Assembly: GCA_027348305.1 (NCBI GenBank)
Contig: DAIEPS010000005.1
Span: forward strand, 1 to 25,567
DNA: 25,567 nucleotides
Reading direction: 5' to 3'
Origin: Anaerolineaceae bacterium
Lineage (GTDB): Bacteria; Chloroflexota; Anaerolineae; Anaerolineales; Anaerolineaceae
Part shown: one piece after another, positions 8,914-17,390 of the stretch
How the letters are laid out: each line of letters opens with the position of its first letter
Numbering within the stretch: the stretch's first letter is position 1
Notes under the pieces: generated by a model
The model's database searches: none
The model's input: only the letters and a program-made list of their open reading frames with translations
Told to the model about the DNA's origin: nothing
Translations under genes and position numbers: made by a program

Positions 8914-9474
8914 ATGGAACAAAAAGTTGAAATAACGGTAAAGTACATGGAATTGACGGACCGCATCAAAGAGTACATCGAAAAGAAAGTACCGAGGTTA
9001 GAACGTTTATTACCAACAATTGAGTCAATGAAATTTGATCTCTCCTATTCAAAATCAGCCCGGAATCGATCTGATCGCGAAGTAGCTCAAATCACTCTGA
9101 CCGGCAAAGGCTTTGTACTCCGCACAGAAGAACGCAATGCAGACATGTTAACCGCCATTGATAACGCTACCGACAAAATGCAAAGACAGATCGAGCGATT
9201 TAAAGGCAAGAGAGCACGCGGAAGAGGAGACGGTGTTCCGGCTTCAGAAGTGAACATCAATCAACCTGAAATTGAAGAAGGTGCAAAATCCGCTATTGTC
9301 AGGCGCAAATCCTTCACCCTCATCCCAATGGATGAGAACGAGGCCGTTGAGCAAATGGCTCTGGTGGCTCACGAGGATTTCTTTATCTTCTACAACGTCA
9401 ACACCAATTCGATCAATGTTCTTTATACCCGTCGAGACGGCAACCTGGGGCTGATCGAACCCAAAATCGGATAA
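8914..9474 (+). CDS. hpf: Ribosome hibernation promoting factor, long form
   Basis: This 186-residue protein starts at the ATG behind GAGGAGGA. The N-terminal S30AE domain (about 3-100: VEITVKYMELTDRIKEYIEKK-type start) binds the small subunit. A charged linker follows, and then the C-terminal dimerisation domain (about 125-184: FTLIPMDENEAVEQM, then INVLYTRRDGNLGLIEP). The two-domain 'long' form by itself joins two 70S ribosomes into inactive 100S dimers in resting cells. It sits 13 bases after comF and ends in a very strong terminator, so it closes this transcription unit. Confidence 0.95.
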   Translation: MEQKVEITVKYMELTDRIKEYIEKKVPRLERLLPTIESMKFDLSYSKSARNRSDREVAQITLTGKGFVLRTEERNADMLTAIDNATDKMQRQIERFKGKRARGRGDGVPASEVNINQPEIEEGAKSAIVRRKSFTLIPMDENEAVEQMALVAHEDFFIFYNVNTNSINVLYTRRDGNLGLIEPKIG

Positions 9475-9497
9475 TTCAATAACCTTCAAATGATTGG

Positions 9498-9526
9498 ATG
9501 GCCGGGTTTAAACCCGGCCATTTTTA
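9498..9526 (+). terminator. Intrinsic terminator after hpf
   Basis: A perfect palindrome at 9498-9521 (ATGGCCGGGTTT and its complement) is followed by TTTTTAATT. The innermost bases will form the loop. It closes the Tad-comF-hpf unit. Confidence 0.9.
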
Positions 9527-9635
9527 ATTAATCTATCTTCCGTATGACTCACAATCTATCTTAAGTAACCTGTTTCTTATAGCAACAATATATAAAATCA
9601 ATCTGTCTAAGACTGTTAACTTTAGGAGATTAATT

Positions 9636-10640
9636 ATGAACTTGGTTACAGGTGCAACTGGACACATTGGAAATGTTTTGGTCAAAGAATTGGTCAAAAG
9701 GGGAGAAAAAGTGCGGGTGCTGATCTTGCCCGGCGAAGATCTAACCCCTTTGAAGGGTCTCGATATTCAAATTATGGAAGGCAACGTCCTGGATCCCTGC
9801 TGCCTTGGACCTGCTTTCGAAGGCGTAGACTATGTTTTTCACCTGGCCGGCATCATTTCCATCATGCCAGGCAAGGATGATTTTGTTCATGACGTTAATG
9901 TAAACGGTACCGTCAACATGCTTGCTGCTGCAAAAAAAGCCGGCGTAAAGCGCTTTATTCATACCAGTTCCATTCATGCATTTAAACGCATTCCCCACGG
10001 TGTTCTGGTTGACGAGAACGTGCCTATTGACCCCGGCTCAGCGGTCGCTGCATACGATCAATCAAAAGCAGAAGCCACGCTGGCTGTTCTTGAAGCCGCG
10101 AAGAACGGGCTGCCTGCAGTGGTGGTCTGCCCCACCGGCGTGATCGGCCCCTTTGACTACAAAGGCTCTGAAATGGGCGTGCTGATTCAGGAATGGATGA
10201 TGTTCAGGGTTAATTTCCTGATCGAAGGAAACTACGATTTTGTGGATGTACGCGATGTCGTCCAGGGGATGATCCTCGCCAGGGAAAAGGGCAAGATCGG
10301 GCAGATCTACATTCTGTCTGGTGAATTGATCAGAGTTGCAGATATGTGGCGTCTGGTGAAGGAATTAGTTTCCTGGCAAAAATCTTCCTTTATTAATATC
10401 CCCGTTCGCATCGCTGCTTTCGTGGCAAAATTCACCCAGTTTTACTACAAACTCACGCGATCCAAACCGCGTTTTACCACCTACAGCATTGAAACGCTGC
10501 ACACCAACGCTGTGATCAGCAATCAGAAGGCTCGAACTGTTCTTGGTTATCATCCACGTTCACTTCGGGATTCCCTGGCGGATACGGTCACCTGGTGGAA
10601 ACAAGAAGTACCTCAACTTTTAACCAAAAATCGTAGATAA
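9636..10640 (+). CDS. NAD(P)-dependent epimerase/dehydratase family protein (extended SDR)
   Basis: This 334-residue enzyme has an N-terminal Rossmann motif GATGHIG (residues 6-12), the downstream FHLAG segment, an active-site Tyr-x3-Lys in YDQSKAE near residue 146, and the PTGVIGP block. It resembles dihydroflavonol 4-reductase-like and sugar-nucleotide epimerase proteins; the substrate cannot be told from sequence. The ATG is preceded by TAGGAG. It is followed seven bases later by a classical SDR, and the two are probably co-transcribed. A -10-like TATAAA (9591-9596) lies upstream without a good -35. The C-terminal half carries extra aromatic and basic residues (FTQFYYKLTRSKPRFTTY) common in the DFR-like subgroup. 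Confidence 0.82.
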   Translation: MNLVTGATGHIGNVLVKELVKRGEKVRVLILPGEDLTPLKGLDIQIMEGNVLDPCCLGPAFEGVDYVFHLAGIISIMPGKDDFVHDVNVNGTVNMLAAAKKAGVKRFIHTSSIHAFKRIPHGVLVDENVPIDPGSAVAAYDQSKAEATLAVLEAAKNGLPAVVVCPTGVIGPFDYKGSEMGVLIQEWMMFRVNFLIEGNYDFVDVRDVVQGMILAREKGKIGQIYILSGELIRVADMWRLVKELVSWQKSSFINIPVRIAAFVAKFTQFYYKLTRSKPRFTTYSIETLHTNAVISNQKARTVLGYHPRSLRDSLADTVTWWKQEVPQLLTKNRR

Positions 10641-10647
10641 TTGAGGT

Positions 10648-11460
10648 ATGACCTACACACAAACCCACAACTCAAAAATCGTTCTTATCACTGGCGCATC
10701 AAGCGGTATCGGTGCCAAAACGGCTGAATTCCTGGCTACCAAGGGATTCACCGTTTTACTGGTTGCACGCCGCAAAGAGAAACTGGCGGCCCTTGTCAAC
10801 CAGATCCAGGCTCAAAATGGCCGCGCCCATTTCTTTGAAGCAGATCTCTCCATTGAACAGGTGCGTATCGATCTGATCGCCCAACTAAGTCGAGAATCGC
10901 TAATGCCGGATATATTGATCAACAACGCCGGTTTTGGCTGGTACGGACATTTTGAAACCATGAGTTGGCAGACCGGCAGAGACCTAATCGCCATAAATAT
11001 TGAAGCTGTGGCTCATCTGACCCATCTTGTGCTGCCGGGCATGCTGCAAAGAGGATACGGGCACATTATCAACATCGGTTCGGTGGCCGGCAAGCTCCCC
11101 GAACAGGGCATCGCACTCTATTCCGCGTCTAAAGCATTTCTGGATGCCTTCACCTCTTCACTCTATCGCGAACTGCGTGGAAGCCATGTAACCGCATCCG
11201 TGGCACGCCTTGGTCCGATCCAAACGGAGTTCTTTGACGCCGCCCGCAGTCATAAGAACGGCGGCAACGTACCGGCTGAAAAAATGGCCATCCCCGCCGA
11301 GGTCGTTGCCCGCAGGCTCTACCGTTTGATCGCTCACCCGCGTAAAGTGGTTTACATCCCGTGGACTCTTTTTGTCTCTCCTCTGCTCGAGACCTTCTTT
11401 TCAGGCATCATTGACCTGGTGGGTCCGCTGCTGCTCGGAAAAAAGAAATCCCAGGCTTAA
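10648..11460 (+). CDS. Classical short-chain dehydrogenase/reductase
   Basis: This 270-residue SDR has the cofactor motif TGASSGIG (about 15-22), the NNAGFGWYG block, a catalytic Ser in INIGSVAG and the YSASK catalytic Tyr-Lys pair. The Ala-Arg-Arg after the second strand (LLVARRKEKL) suggests NADP(H) rather than NAD. It looks like the DltE/YqjQ-type SDRs of COG0300, whose substrates are mostly unknown. It begins seven bases after the epimerase-like gene. The spacing leaves little room for its own promoter, so the two are probably one operon. Confidence 0.85.
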   Translation: MTYTQTHNSKIVLITGASSGIGAKTAEFLATKGFTVLLVARRKEKLAALVNQIQAQNGRAHFFEADLSIEQVRIDLIAQLSRESLMPDILINNAGFGWYGHFETMSWQTGRDLIAINIEAVAHLTHLVLPGMLQRGYGHIINIGSVAGKLPEQGIALYSASKAFLDAFTSSLYRELRGSHVTASVARLGPIQTEFFDAARSHKNGGNVPAEKMAIPAEVVARRLYRLIAHPRKVVYIPWTLFVSPLLETFFSGIIDLVGPLLLGKKKSQA

Positions 11461-11490
11461 TTACTTCACCATTTTGTAAGCTTTCGCGCC

Positions 11491-11519
11491 TTGCCAGCCT
11501 ATGAACGCTGCGCTATAAT
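11491..11519 (+). promoter_or_regulatory. Promoter of efp
   Basis: TTGCCA (11491-11496), a 17-base spacer and TATAAT (11514-11519) form a good sigma70-type promoter. Transcription would start near 11526, about 33 bases before the ATG. Confidence 0.65.
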
Positions 11520-11558
11520 TCACCCGTTAATCTACGGAAATGGAAAGGTTTAAAATTC

Positions 11559-12116
11559 ATGATCGATGTCAATGATCTTCGCAAAGGTGTAGTTTTTGAG
11601 ATAGACGGGTACCTATACAAGGTACTTGAATACTCTTTCAGTAAACCTGGCCGCGGCAATGCAACCATCCGCATTAAAGCGCGCGACCTGCGTAAAGGCA
11701 ACACACTTGAAAAAACCTTCACCTCTGGTGAGCGTATTCAAGATGTGCGTCTTGATTTTCACAATGTTCAATACCTGTATAACGACGGCGAACTCTATTT
11801 CTTCATGGATCTCGAAACCTTCGAACAGCCAGCCATCCCTGGGTCGGTCATTGGTGATTATGCCGGCTTCCTCAAACCTGAGATGGAAGTCAAACTGACC
11901 TTCTACAACGCCGAGCCAATTGATATCGAGTTGCCCACCACCGTGGATCTCAAAGTCACTTATGCTGAACAGGCTGTGCGCGGAGATACCGCCACAGGAG
12001 TGACCAAGAAAGTCACCACCGAGACCGGTCTTGAAGTGGCCACACCATACTTCGTTTCCACCAACGACACCATCAGGGTGGATACACGAACCGGCGAGTA
12101 TTTGACCAGGGTCTAG
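11559..12116 (+). CDS. efp: Elongation factor P
   Basis: This 185-residue protein has the standard three-domain EF-P length and blocks (KOW-like N-domain, then two OB folds; the C-terminal signature reads VSTNDTIRVDTRTGEY). EF-P binds ribosomes stalled at proline runs and helps peptide-bond formation. The tip loop, which enters the peptidyl-transferase centre, reads KPGRGNA, so the residue at the modified position is Arg32 rather than lysine. Lys-type EF-Ps are beta-lysylated or 5-aminopentanolylated, and Arg32 types of Beta/Gammaproteobacteria are rhamnosylated by EarP. No EarP, EpmA or YmfI gene is visible in the window. It has its own promoter and terminator, so it is monocistronic. Confidence 0.96.
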   Translation: MIDVNDLRKGVVFEIDGYLYKVLEYSFSKPGRGNATIRIKARDLRKGNTLEKTFTSGERIQDVRLDFHNVQYLYNDGELYFFMDLETFEQPAIPGSVIGDYAGFLKPEMEVKLTFYNAEPIDIELPTTVDLKVTYAEQAVRGDTATGVTKKVTTETGLEVATPYFVSTNDTIRVDTRTGEYLTRV

Positions 12117-12134
12117 GTTCAAAAAGCCCAATTG

Positions 12135-12160
12135 ACTGTCCCCGCATGGGGACAGTTTTG
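12135..12160 (+). terminator. Intrinsic terminator after efp
   Basis: A perfect nine-base-pair stem (ACTGTCCCC at 12135-12143 with its complement at 12148-12156) with a GCAT loop runs into TTTT. It ends only about 15 bases before the next start codon, so any read-through supplies the next gene's leader. Confidence 0.85.
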
Positions 12161-12174
12161 TATAAAAGGAAAAC

Positions 12175-12510
12175 ATGAGAACTCCAGTCGGAATTGAGTG
12201 TCCCTATTTTTATGGTGATTATTTCAGAGGCAGGAATATCGAAGAATGCCGCCTGCTCAGTGCCAATCCCAACAACGGCCCCTGGAAGCCAAACCTGTGC
12301 AAGACTTGTCCAATCCCGGCCATCACCCGTTCGAACGCCTGTGAAAACATGACCCTATACGCTTCGGTCAGTAAAAGTGCATTGAAAAACAGGCGCGTTA
12401 AAGTGACTGCCTACTGTTCCAAATCCAACTCAGAGGTTAAAGTTCCTCAAGTTGGCTGCGAACTCTGCCATCAAGATTTCAATCTATTGGATAAACCTGA
12501 ATCCAAATGA
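12175..12510 (+). CDS. Cysteine-rich small protein of unknown function
   Basis: This 111-residue protein is soluble, basic in its middle part, and carries eight cysteines at positions 9, 25, 42, 45, 56, 81, 95 and 98. Two of the pairs are CxxC (CKTC and CELC), with a His at 99. This arrangement suggests metal or iron-sulfur binding, but I do not recognise a family. The ATG follows AAAAGGA. Its TGA overlaps the ATG of the HAD-DinB gene (ATGA), so the two are probably translated together and functionally linked. It begins immediately after the efp terminator with no clear promoter of its own, so expression may depend on read-through. Confidence 0.72.
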   Translation: MRTPVGIECPYFYGDYFRGRNIEECRLLSANPNNGPWKPNLCKTCPIPAITRSNACENMTLYASVSKSALKNRRVKVTAYCSKSNSEVKVPQVGCELCHQDFNLLDKPESK

Positions 12511-13706
12511 GCGTCACCCTTCTCATCGATCTCGACGATACTCTGCTGATCAATCCGCTGGAAAGCTTTATGCCGGCTTACATCAAGCTGCTTTCCAAGA
12601 AATTGGCTCCGTATGTCGCCCCTGAAAAAATGGTGCCCCAGCTTTTGGCGGCCACCGATTGCATGATCAAAATCCCCTCTTCAAACAAAACACTTGAGCA
12701 GACTTTTGATGAGAATTTTTATCCCCAGCTCGGCTTGCAAAAAACCGAGATAGAGCCGCTGATCAATGATTTTTACCAGAATGAGTTCAATGAACTTCAA
12801 CAAGTAACCCGTTTACGACTTGAAGCGGTCAAGCTGATCGAATATGCAGTTTCAAAGAATTACACCATTGTAGTTGCCACCAATCCACTTTTTCCGCAAA
12901 CCGCAATGCGTTCGCGTTTGCGCTGGGCGGGTTTCTCAGAAACGAACTTCCCGTTCAAATTTGTAACCTCGTATGAATTGATGCATTTCTCCAAACCCAA
13001 ACCGGCATATTATGCCGAGATATTGGGCAAGCTTGGCTGGCCGCGCGGACCCGTGTGCATGGTCGGCAACAGCTTGAAGGAAGACATTTTACCGGCTCTT
13101 TCCCTTGGGATCCCAGGTTTTTGGTTGGATGGTAAAGTTGACAAACTGGATGAATCCCAAAAGAGCAGCCTCACCATCGGCTCGCTGGATGAAGTCATCC
13201 CCTGGCTTGAAACCCTGCCTGACCCTGAAGGACAAATCGACCTGAAAGATATACCCGGTGTCTTGGGCACGCTCAGTGCAGTACCAACCATTCTGATGGA
13301 CCTAACCGATAAACTGGACGATGCTGCCTGGAAGAAAAAAACATCGGCACAGGATCTGTCAGTCCTAGAACTTCTCAGCCACTTGCTGGATGTCGAAACC
13401 GAGATCAACGCTCCGCGGATCGACTTGGTCTTGTCCGAAGACAACCCTTTTGTAGCCGGTGTCGATAGCGATCCATGGATCGAAGAGCGCCACTATCAAA
13501 CAACCCGCTCCCCCAAGGTCATTGCAAATTTTATGACCCAAAGGCAGACCTCGGTCGCCAAATTGTCTGCGTTATCCGATGCTGAGTGGCTCAGACCGGC
13601 AAGGCATTCGTTTTTCGGTCCAACAACTTTATTCGAGTTGGTCCGATTTATCGCCATCCATGATATTGATCATATTCGTCAGGTTTACTCATTAATTCAA
13701 GGTTGA
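12507..13706 (+). CDS. HAD-superfamily hydrolase fused to a C-terminal DinB-like domain
   Basis: This 399-residue protein has two parts. Residues 1 to about 215 are an HAD phosphatase-like domain: motif I DLDDT at 8-12 (Asp8 nucleophile, Asp10 acid/base), a motif II Thr in VVATNP, a motif III Lys in FSKPKPAYY, and a motif IV-like GNSLKEDILPA. Residues from about 255 to the end look like a DinB/YfiT-type four-helix bundle, with possible metal ligands His292 (LLSHLLDVE) and His385 and His389 (HDIDHIRQV). DinB-fold proteins are metal-dependent thiol transferases or related enzymes, for example mycothiol- or bacillithiol-dependent. The natural substrate is unknown. It overlaps the cysteine-rich gene by four bases (ATGA). 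No terminator of real strength follows. Confidence 0.82.
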   Translation: MSVTLLIDLDDTLLINPLESFMPAYIKLLSKKLAPYVAPEKMVPQLLAATDCMIKIPSSNKTLEQTFDENFYPQLGLQKTEIEPLINDFYQNEFNELQQVTRLRLEAVKLIEYAVSKNYTIVVATNPLFPQTAMRSRLRWAGFSETNFPFKFVTSYELMHFSKPKPAYYAEILGKLGWPRGPVCMVGNSLKEDILPALSLGIPGFWLDGKVDKLDESQKSSLTIGSLDEVIPWLETLPDPEGQIDLKDIPGVLGTLSAVPTILMDLTDKLDDAAWKKKTSAQDLSVLELLSHLLDVETEINAPRIDLVLSEDNPFVAGVDSDPWIEERHYQTTRSPKVIANFMTQRQTSVAKLSALSDAEWLRPARHSFFGPTTLFELVRFIAIHDIDHIRQVYSLIQG

Positions 13707-13792
13707 TCTTTCAAAAAAAGCCCTCGGGGTATAAGAGCTTTATTAATTTTTTCATAATTCTTGACTTTTATCTGGTAACGCCTCTTTTAGAT

Positions 13793-13801
13793 TGGTATAA
13801 T
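13793..13801 (+). promoter_or_regulatory. Extended -10 promoter of ftsH
   Basis: TGGTATAAT is a perfect extended -10 element. Such promoters can work without a good -35; none is present at 17 bases (TTGACT at 13761 is 29 bases away). Transcription would start near 13808, about 43 bases before the start codon. Confidence 0.6.
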
Positions 13802-13850
13802 CCTATAAACAAGCAAACTGAAAAGAGGTTTGCGAAAGGTTGGAGGTATA

Positions 13851-15722
13851 GTGAAACCACGTAGTCAATCTTACGTCATCTATGTACTTTTGTTCATCGC
13901 GATCATCGTATTGATCGTTTTTAACCTGAACAAAACAAATACTGCTGATACAGTTTTATCGATAAATCAATTGGCAGAACAGATACAACAAGGCAATATT
14001 TCTCGTGTTGTTGAAGAAGAAAACAAAATTACAGTCTATTTAAAAGATGGAATCACCGAAAAGACGGTAGTCAAAGAAACAGAAACCACCCTGGTCAACC
14101 AGTTGCTGGCTCTGGGGGTTACCCCTGACAAACTGACTCCCGCCAGCGGGATCAAAATTGAAGTCAAAGCCCCGAGTGCCATGGCGGGGATCTTGAATGC
14201 AGCTTTCTACATTCTGCCCTTCCTGCTGCTGGCTGGTGCCTTCTTCTTCATCTTCCGACAGGCACAGGGCAGCAACAACGCCGCCATGTCCTTTGGAAAA
14301 TCCCGTGCACGCATGTTCACAGGTGACCATCCTACAACAACTTTTGCGGATGTTGCCGGTATCGACGAATCGAAAGAAGAGCTTAGAGAAGTCGTTGAAT
14401 TCCTGCGTGAACCGCAGAAATTCCTGGCACTCGGCGCCCGCATTCCAAAAGGCGTGCTGCTCGTCGGCCCTCCTGGAACCGGCAAGACCCTTCTGGCAAA
14501 AGCCGTATCCGGTGAAGCTGGAGTACCCTTCTTCTCCATTTCAGGTTCCGAATTCGTTGAAATGTTCGTAGGTGTTGGTGCCAGCCGCGTGCGTGACCTG
14601 TTTGATCAGGCAAAACGCAACTCTCCCTGCATCGTTTTCGTGGATGAAATTGATGCGGTCGGCCGCCAGCGCGGTGCCGGTCTTGGCGGAAGTCACGACG
14701 AACGCGAACAGACCCTGAACCAGATGCTGGTTGAAATGGACGGTTTCGACACCGACACAAACATAATCATCATGGCCGCCACCAACAGACCTGACATCCT
14801 CGACCCAGCCTTGCTGCGCCCCGGTCGTTTTGACCGTCGTGTGGTGTTAGATCGCCCCGATGTGCGCGGACGTGAAGAAATCCTCAAGGTGCATATCAAA
14901 GGCAAACCCGTTGACCCTGAAGTAAAACTTGCAGTGGTTGCCAAATCAACCCCCGGCTTTGTCGGTGCGGATATCGAAAACCTGGTCAACGAAGCCGCCA
15001 TCCTGGCTGCCCGCCGCAACAAGAAAAGCATCGGTCAGAGCGAATTTGAAGAATCCATCGAACGTGTGATTGCCGGCCCTGAACGCAAGAGTCGCCTGAT
15101 CAGTGCGGAAGAAAAACGTATCGTGGCTTATCATGAAGCCGGGCATGCCGTGGTCATGAACTCAATTGCTGAAGCCGACCCCGTGCAGAAGGTATCCATC
15201 ATCGCCAGAGGCATGGCAGCAGGTTATACGCTCTCACTGCCCATTGATGACCGCACCCTGATGCCCCGCAAGAAAATGCTGGCCGATATGGTTGGTCTGT
15301 TGGGCGGACGCGCTGCCGAAGAACTCGCATTTGACGATATCACCTCAGGCGCCTCAAATGACATCGAAAGAGTCACCCAATTGGCCAAAACCATGGTCAC
15401 CCGCCTGGGCATGAGCGCTGAACTAGGCCCTATGGTCTACGGACAAAAAGAAGAAATGATCTTTTTGGGTCGTGAGATCTCAGAACAACGCGACTATTCA
15501 GAGGCCGTGGCTGAAAAGATCGACAAGGAAGTGCGTTCTTTGGTCAACGATGCTTACTCAAAAGCCCAGGCCATCCTGAAGCAATATCACGCCGAATTGG
15601 ACGCGGTGGCTCAGAAACTGTTGGAAGTGGAAACCCTTTCGAAGGAAGAATTCGAAAAGATCTTCCCACCGCCAGTGCCGCATAAAAATGCCACACCTGT
15701 CTACGCAACATCAAGTGACTAA
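13851..15722 (+). CDS. ftsH: ATP-dependent zinc metalloprotease FtsH
   Basis: This 623-residue membrane-bound AAA+ protease degrades misfolded and regulatory membrane and cytosolic proteins. I start it at the GTG at 13851, which has GGAGGT at the right distance; a TTG seven codons earlier is poorly spaced. In order it has a membrane helix at about 8-27, an extracytoplasmic domain, a second helix at about 111-132, the Walker A GPPGTGKT (206-213), the Walker B FVDEIDAVG, the SRH arginines in RPGRFDRRV, the zinc site HEAGH (His428, Glu429, His432) and third ligand Asp504 in GASND. Length and all catalytic residues are normal. A terminator lies just after the stop codon. Confidence 0.97.
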   Translation: MKPRSQSYVIYVLLFIAIIVLIVFNLNKTNTADTVLSINQLAEQIQQGNISRVVEEENKITVYLKDGITEKTVVKETETTLVNQLLALGVTPDKLTPASGIKIEVKAPSAMAGILNAAFYILPFLLLAGAFFFIFRQAQGSNNAAMSFGKSRARMFTGDHPTTTFADVAGIDESKEELREVVEFLREPQKFLALGARIPKGVLLVGPPGTGKTLLAKAVSGEAGVPFFSISGSEFVEMFVGVGASRVRDLFDQAKRNSPCIVFVDEIDAVGRQRGAGLGGSHDEREQTLNQMLVEMDGFDTDTNIIIMAATNRPDILDPALLRPGRFDRRVVLDRPDVRGREEILKVHIKGKPVDPEVKLAVVAKSTPGFVGADIENLVNEAAILAARRNKKSIGQSEFEESIERVIAGPERKSRLISAEEKRIVAYHEAGHAVVMNSIAEADPVQKVSIIARGMAAGYTLSLPIDDRTLMPRKKMLADMVGLLGGRAAEELAFDDITSGASNDIERVTQLAKTMVTRLGMSAELGPMVYGQKEEMIFLGREISEQRDYSEAVAEKIDKEVRSLVNDAYSKAQAILKQYHAELDAVAQKLLEVETLSKEEFEKIFPPPVPHKNATPVYATSSD

Positions 15723-15726
15723 AATG

Positions 15727-15760
15727 ATCGGGAGCTTTTCGGCTCCCGATTTCTTTTATT
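15727..15760 (+). terminator. Intrinsic terminator after ftsH
   Basis: A nine-base-pair stem (ATCGGGAGC at 15727-15735 with 15742-15750) and a six-base loop are followed by a T-rich run. It lies between ftsH and the convergent acyl-CoA ligase gene and overlaps the latter's last codons. Confidence 0.85.
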
Positions 15761-17390
15761 TTTCGTCATACATCTTGACCAGTTCCCTGCGCAGCACCTT
15801 GCCCAACGGAGATCTGGGCAGTGCTTCTACAGCCACTATCTCTTTTGGGATCTTATAGCCTGCCAGTGATGAACGGCAGAAAAGCTGCACATCTTTTTGA
15901 TCAAGGGGAGCGTGATCACGCATCACCACCCATGCTTTGACTGCTTCTCCGGTGTTCTCATCAGGCACACCAGCCACCGCAGCTTCGCTGATCTTGTGAT
16001 GCCTGACCAGCACTTCTTCAACTTCCGCCGGCCAGACCTGCATCCCGTTCACCTTGATCAATTCTTTGAGCCGGCCAACAATATAGAAATATCCGTCTTC
16101 GTCCATTCTGGCGATGTCACCTGTACAAAGCCAATCTTCTTTCATAACGAGCGAGGTTTCTTCAAGTGAGCCGAAATACCCCAGCATCACCTGCGGGCTG
16201 CGGATGAGAAGCTGACCCGATTCGCCAGGGGCAACTTCTTTTGAATTGTCCTCAAGGTCAACGATCCTGCATTCCACATCGGGCAGCGGCAGTCCGATCG
16301 AGCCGTTGCGGTTCTCTCCCTGGATGGGATTGCAGTGCGTGGCTGTGGGTGCTTCTGAAAGGCCGTAACCTTCCACCAGCTTCCCACCGGTGAGTTTTTC
16401 GAACTGTATGCGCGTTTCAGGCAGCAGCGGGGCTGAGCCTGAGATACAGGCTTTGATGGAGCTAAGATCCACTTCACCCGCCAGCGCCTTTGGATGGTGG
16501 TTGATCGCATTATAGATGGATGGCACCCCCGGAAAGACCGTGACCTTGTGTTCCTGGATAAGGTTAAGCATTTCATCAAGATTGCGGGCATCTGGTGCCA
16601 ACACGATAGCCGCACCCATGGCGATGCCTACATTCAGACCAATGACCATGCCGTAAACGTGATACAGCGGGATGGCTGTCAAGAAGACTTCCTTACCCTT
16701 CTGAAGCGGGGTCAGCCATTTTGAAAATTGAACAATATTAGCCACCACGTTACAGTGCAGCGCCAACGCAGCCTTGGGCAGCCCCGTGGTTCCACCGCTA
16801 AACTGGAGCACGGCCGGGCTTAATGCATGCACCAGCGGCAGCTTGACGGGTACTTCTGGATTATTGGTCCATTTTTCAAATGGAATGAAGACCACAGGTT
16901 CATAAACACTCGGAAAAAACTGTTGATCTGTTTTGATATCAACCAGGATCAAATGCTCACATCCCGATTTGCTTTTGAGTTCAAAAAGTTCATCAGCCCT
17001 GTTCTTCAATCCGATCAAAATTCGCGGACTCGCGATCTTGGTCTGATACTGCCATTCTGGCAGCGGATAGAACGGATTCATGGCAGCGACAACGCCGCCT
17101 GCCATCAGGGTTCCAAAAAAACTGATCACAAATTCGATGCTGTTCGGCAGACAAATACCCACCCGGTCACCGGGGATCAACCCCATCTGAACAAGGTGTT
17201 CGGCGAAATTCCGGCTGGAGGAGAGTAATTCGGCATAACTGATGGTTTTATGCCCGCAGATCAAGGCCATTCTGCCTGAATTTTCGACTGCCTGTGTCAC
17301 CAAAAAGTCCTGAATGGTGAAATCAGGATACTCCAAATGAGGGGGCACACCAGCGTCATAGTGTTTTAGCCAGGGTTGTAAGTCTTTCAT
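15756..17390 (-). CDS. AMP-dependent acyl-CoA synthetase/ligase, long-chain type
   Basis: This 544-residue member of the ANL (adenylate-forming) superfamily activates a carboxylic acid, probably a fatty acid, to an acyl-CoA through an acyl-AMP. It shows the P-loop-like QFSGGTTGLPKAAL, the GYGLSEAP motif, CTGDIARMDEDGYFYIVGR with the hinge, and the C-terminal catalytic lysine in SPLGKVLRREL. It is close to FadD-type ligases. I start it at the ATG at 17390 because it overlaps the miaA stop (ATGA) and has GGGAGAG upstream; a second ATG six codons earlier is inside miaA. The substrate chain length cannot be read from the sequence. No other beta-oxidation gene is nearby. Confidence 0.9.
   Translation of the reverse strand: MKDLQPWLKHYDAGVPPHLEYPDFTIQDFLVTQAVENSGRMALICGHKTISYAELLSSSRNFAEHLVQMGLIPGDRVGICLPNSIEFVISFFGTLMAGGVVAAMNPFYPLPEWQYQTKIASPRILIGLKNRADELFELKSKSGCEHLILVDIKTDQQFFPSVYEPVVFIPFEKWTNNPEVPVKLPLVHALSPAVLQFSGGTTGLPKAALALHCNVVANIVQFSKWLTPLQKGKEVFLTAIPLYHVYGMVIGLNVGIAMGAAIVLAPDARNLDEMLNLIQEHKVTVFPGVPSIYNAINHHPKALAGEVDLSSIKACISGSAPLLPETRIQFEKLTGGKLVEGYGLSEAPTATHCNPIQGENRNGSIGLPLPDVECRIVDLEDNSKEVAPGESGQLLIRSPQVMLGYFGSLEETSLVMKEDWLCTGDIARMDEDGYFYIVGRLKELIKVNGMQVWPAEVEEVLVRHHKISEAAVAGVPDENTGEAVKAWVVMRDHAPLDQKDVQLFCRSSLAGYKIPKEIVAVEALPRSPLGKVLRRELVKMYDEK

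Noticed and set aside
11613..12176. A 187-codon open frame on the minus strand opposite efp
   Set aside because: It is fully antisense to a clear EF-P gene, has no ribosome-binding site and no recognisable protein features; it reflects the codon bias of efp.
13707..13760. Possible terminator after the HAD-DinB gene (AAAGC ... GCTTT followed by a T run)
   Set aside because: The stem has only five continuous pairs with a mismatch and a long loop, too weak to list as a terminator.
13761..13801. TTGACT at 13761 as the -35 box of the ftsH promoter
   Set aside because: It is 29 bases from the TATAAT, far beyond a workable spacer; the extended -10 explains the promoter better.
14207..15031. Minus-strand open frames of 110-125 codons opposite ftsH
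   Set aside because: They are shadows of a conserved coding region; Arg/Ser-rich translation with no domain features.
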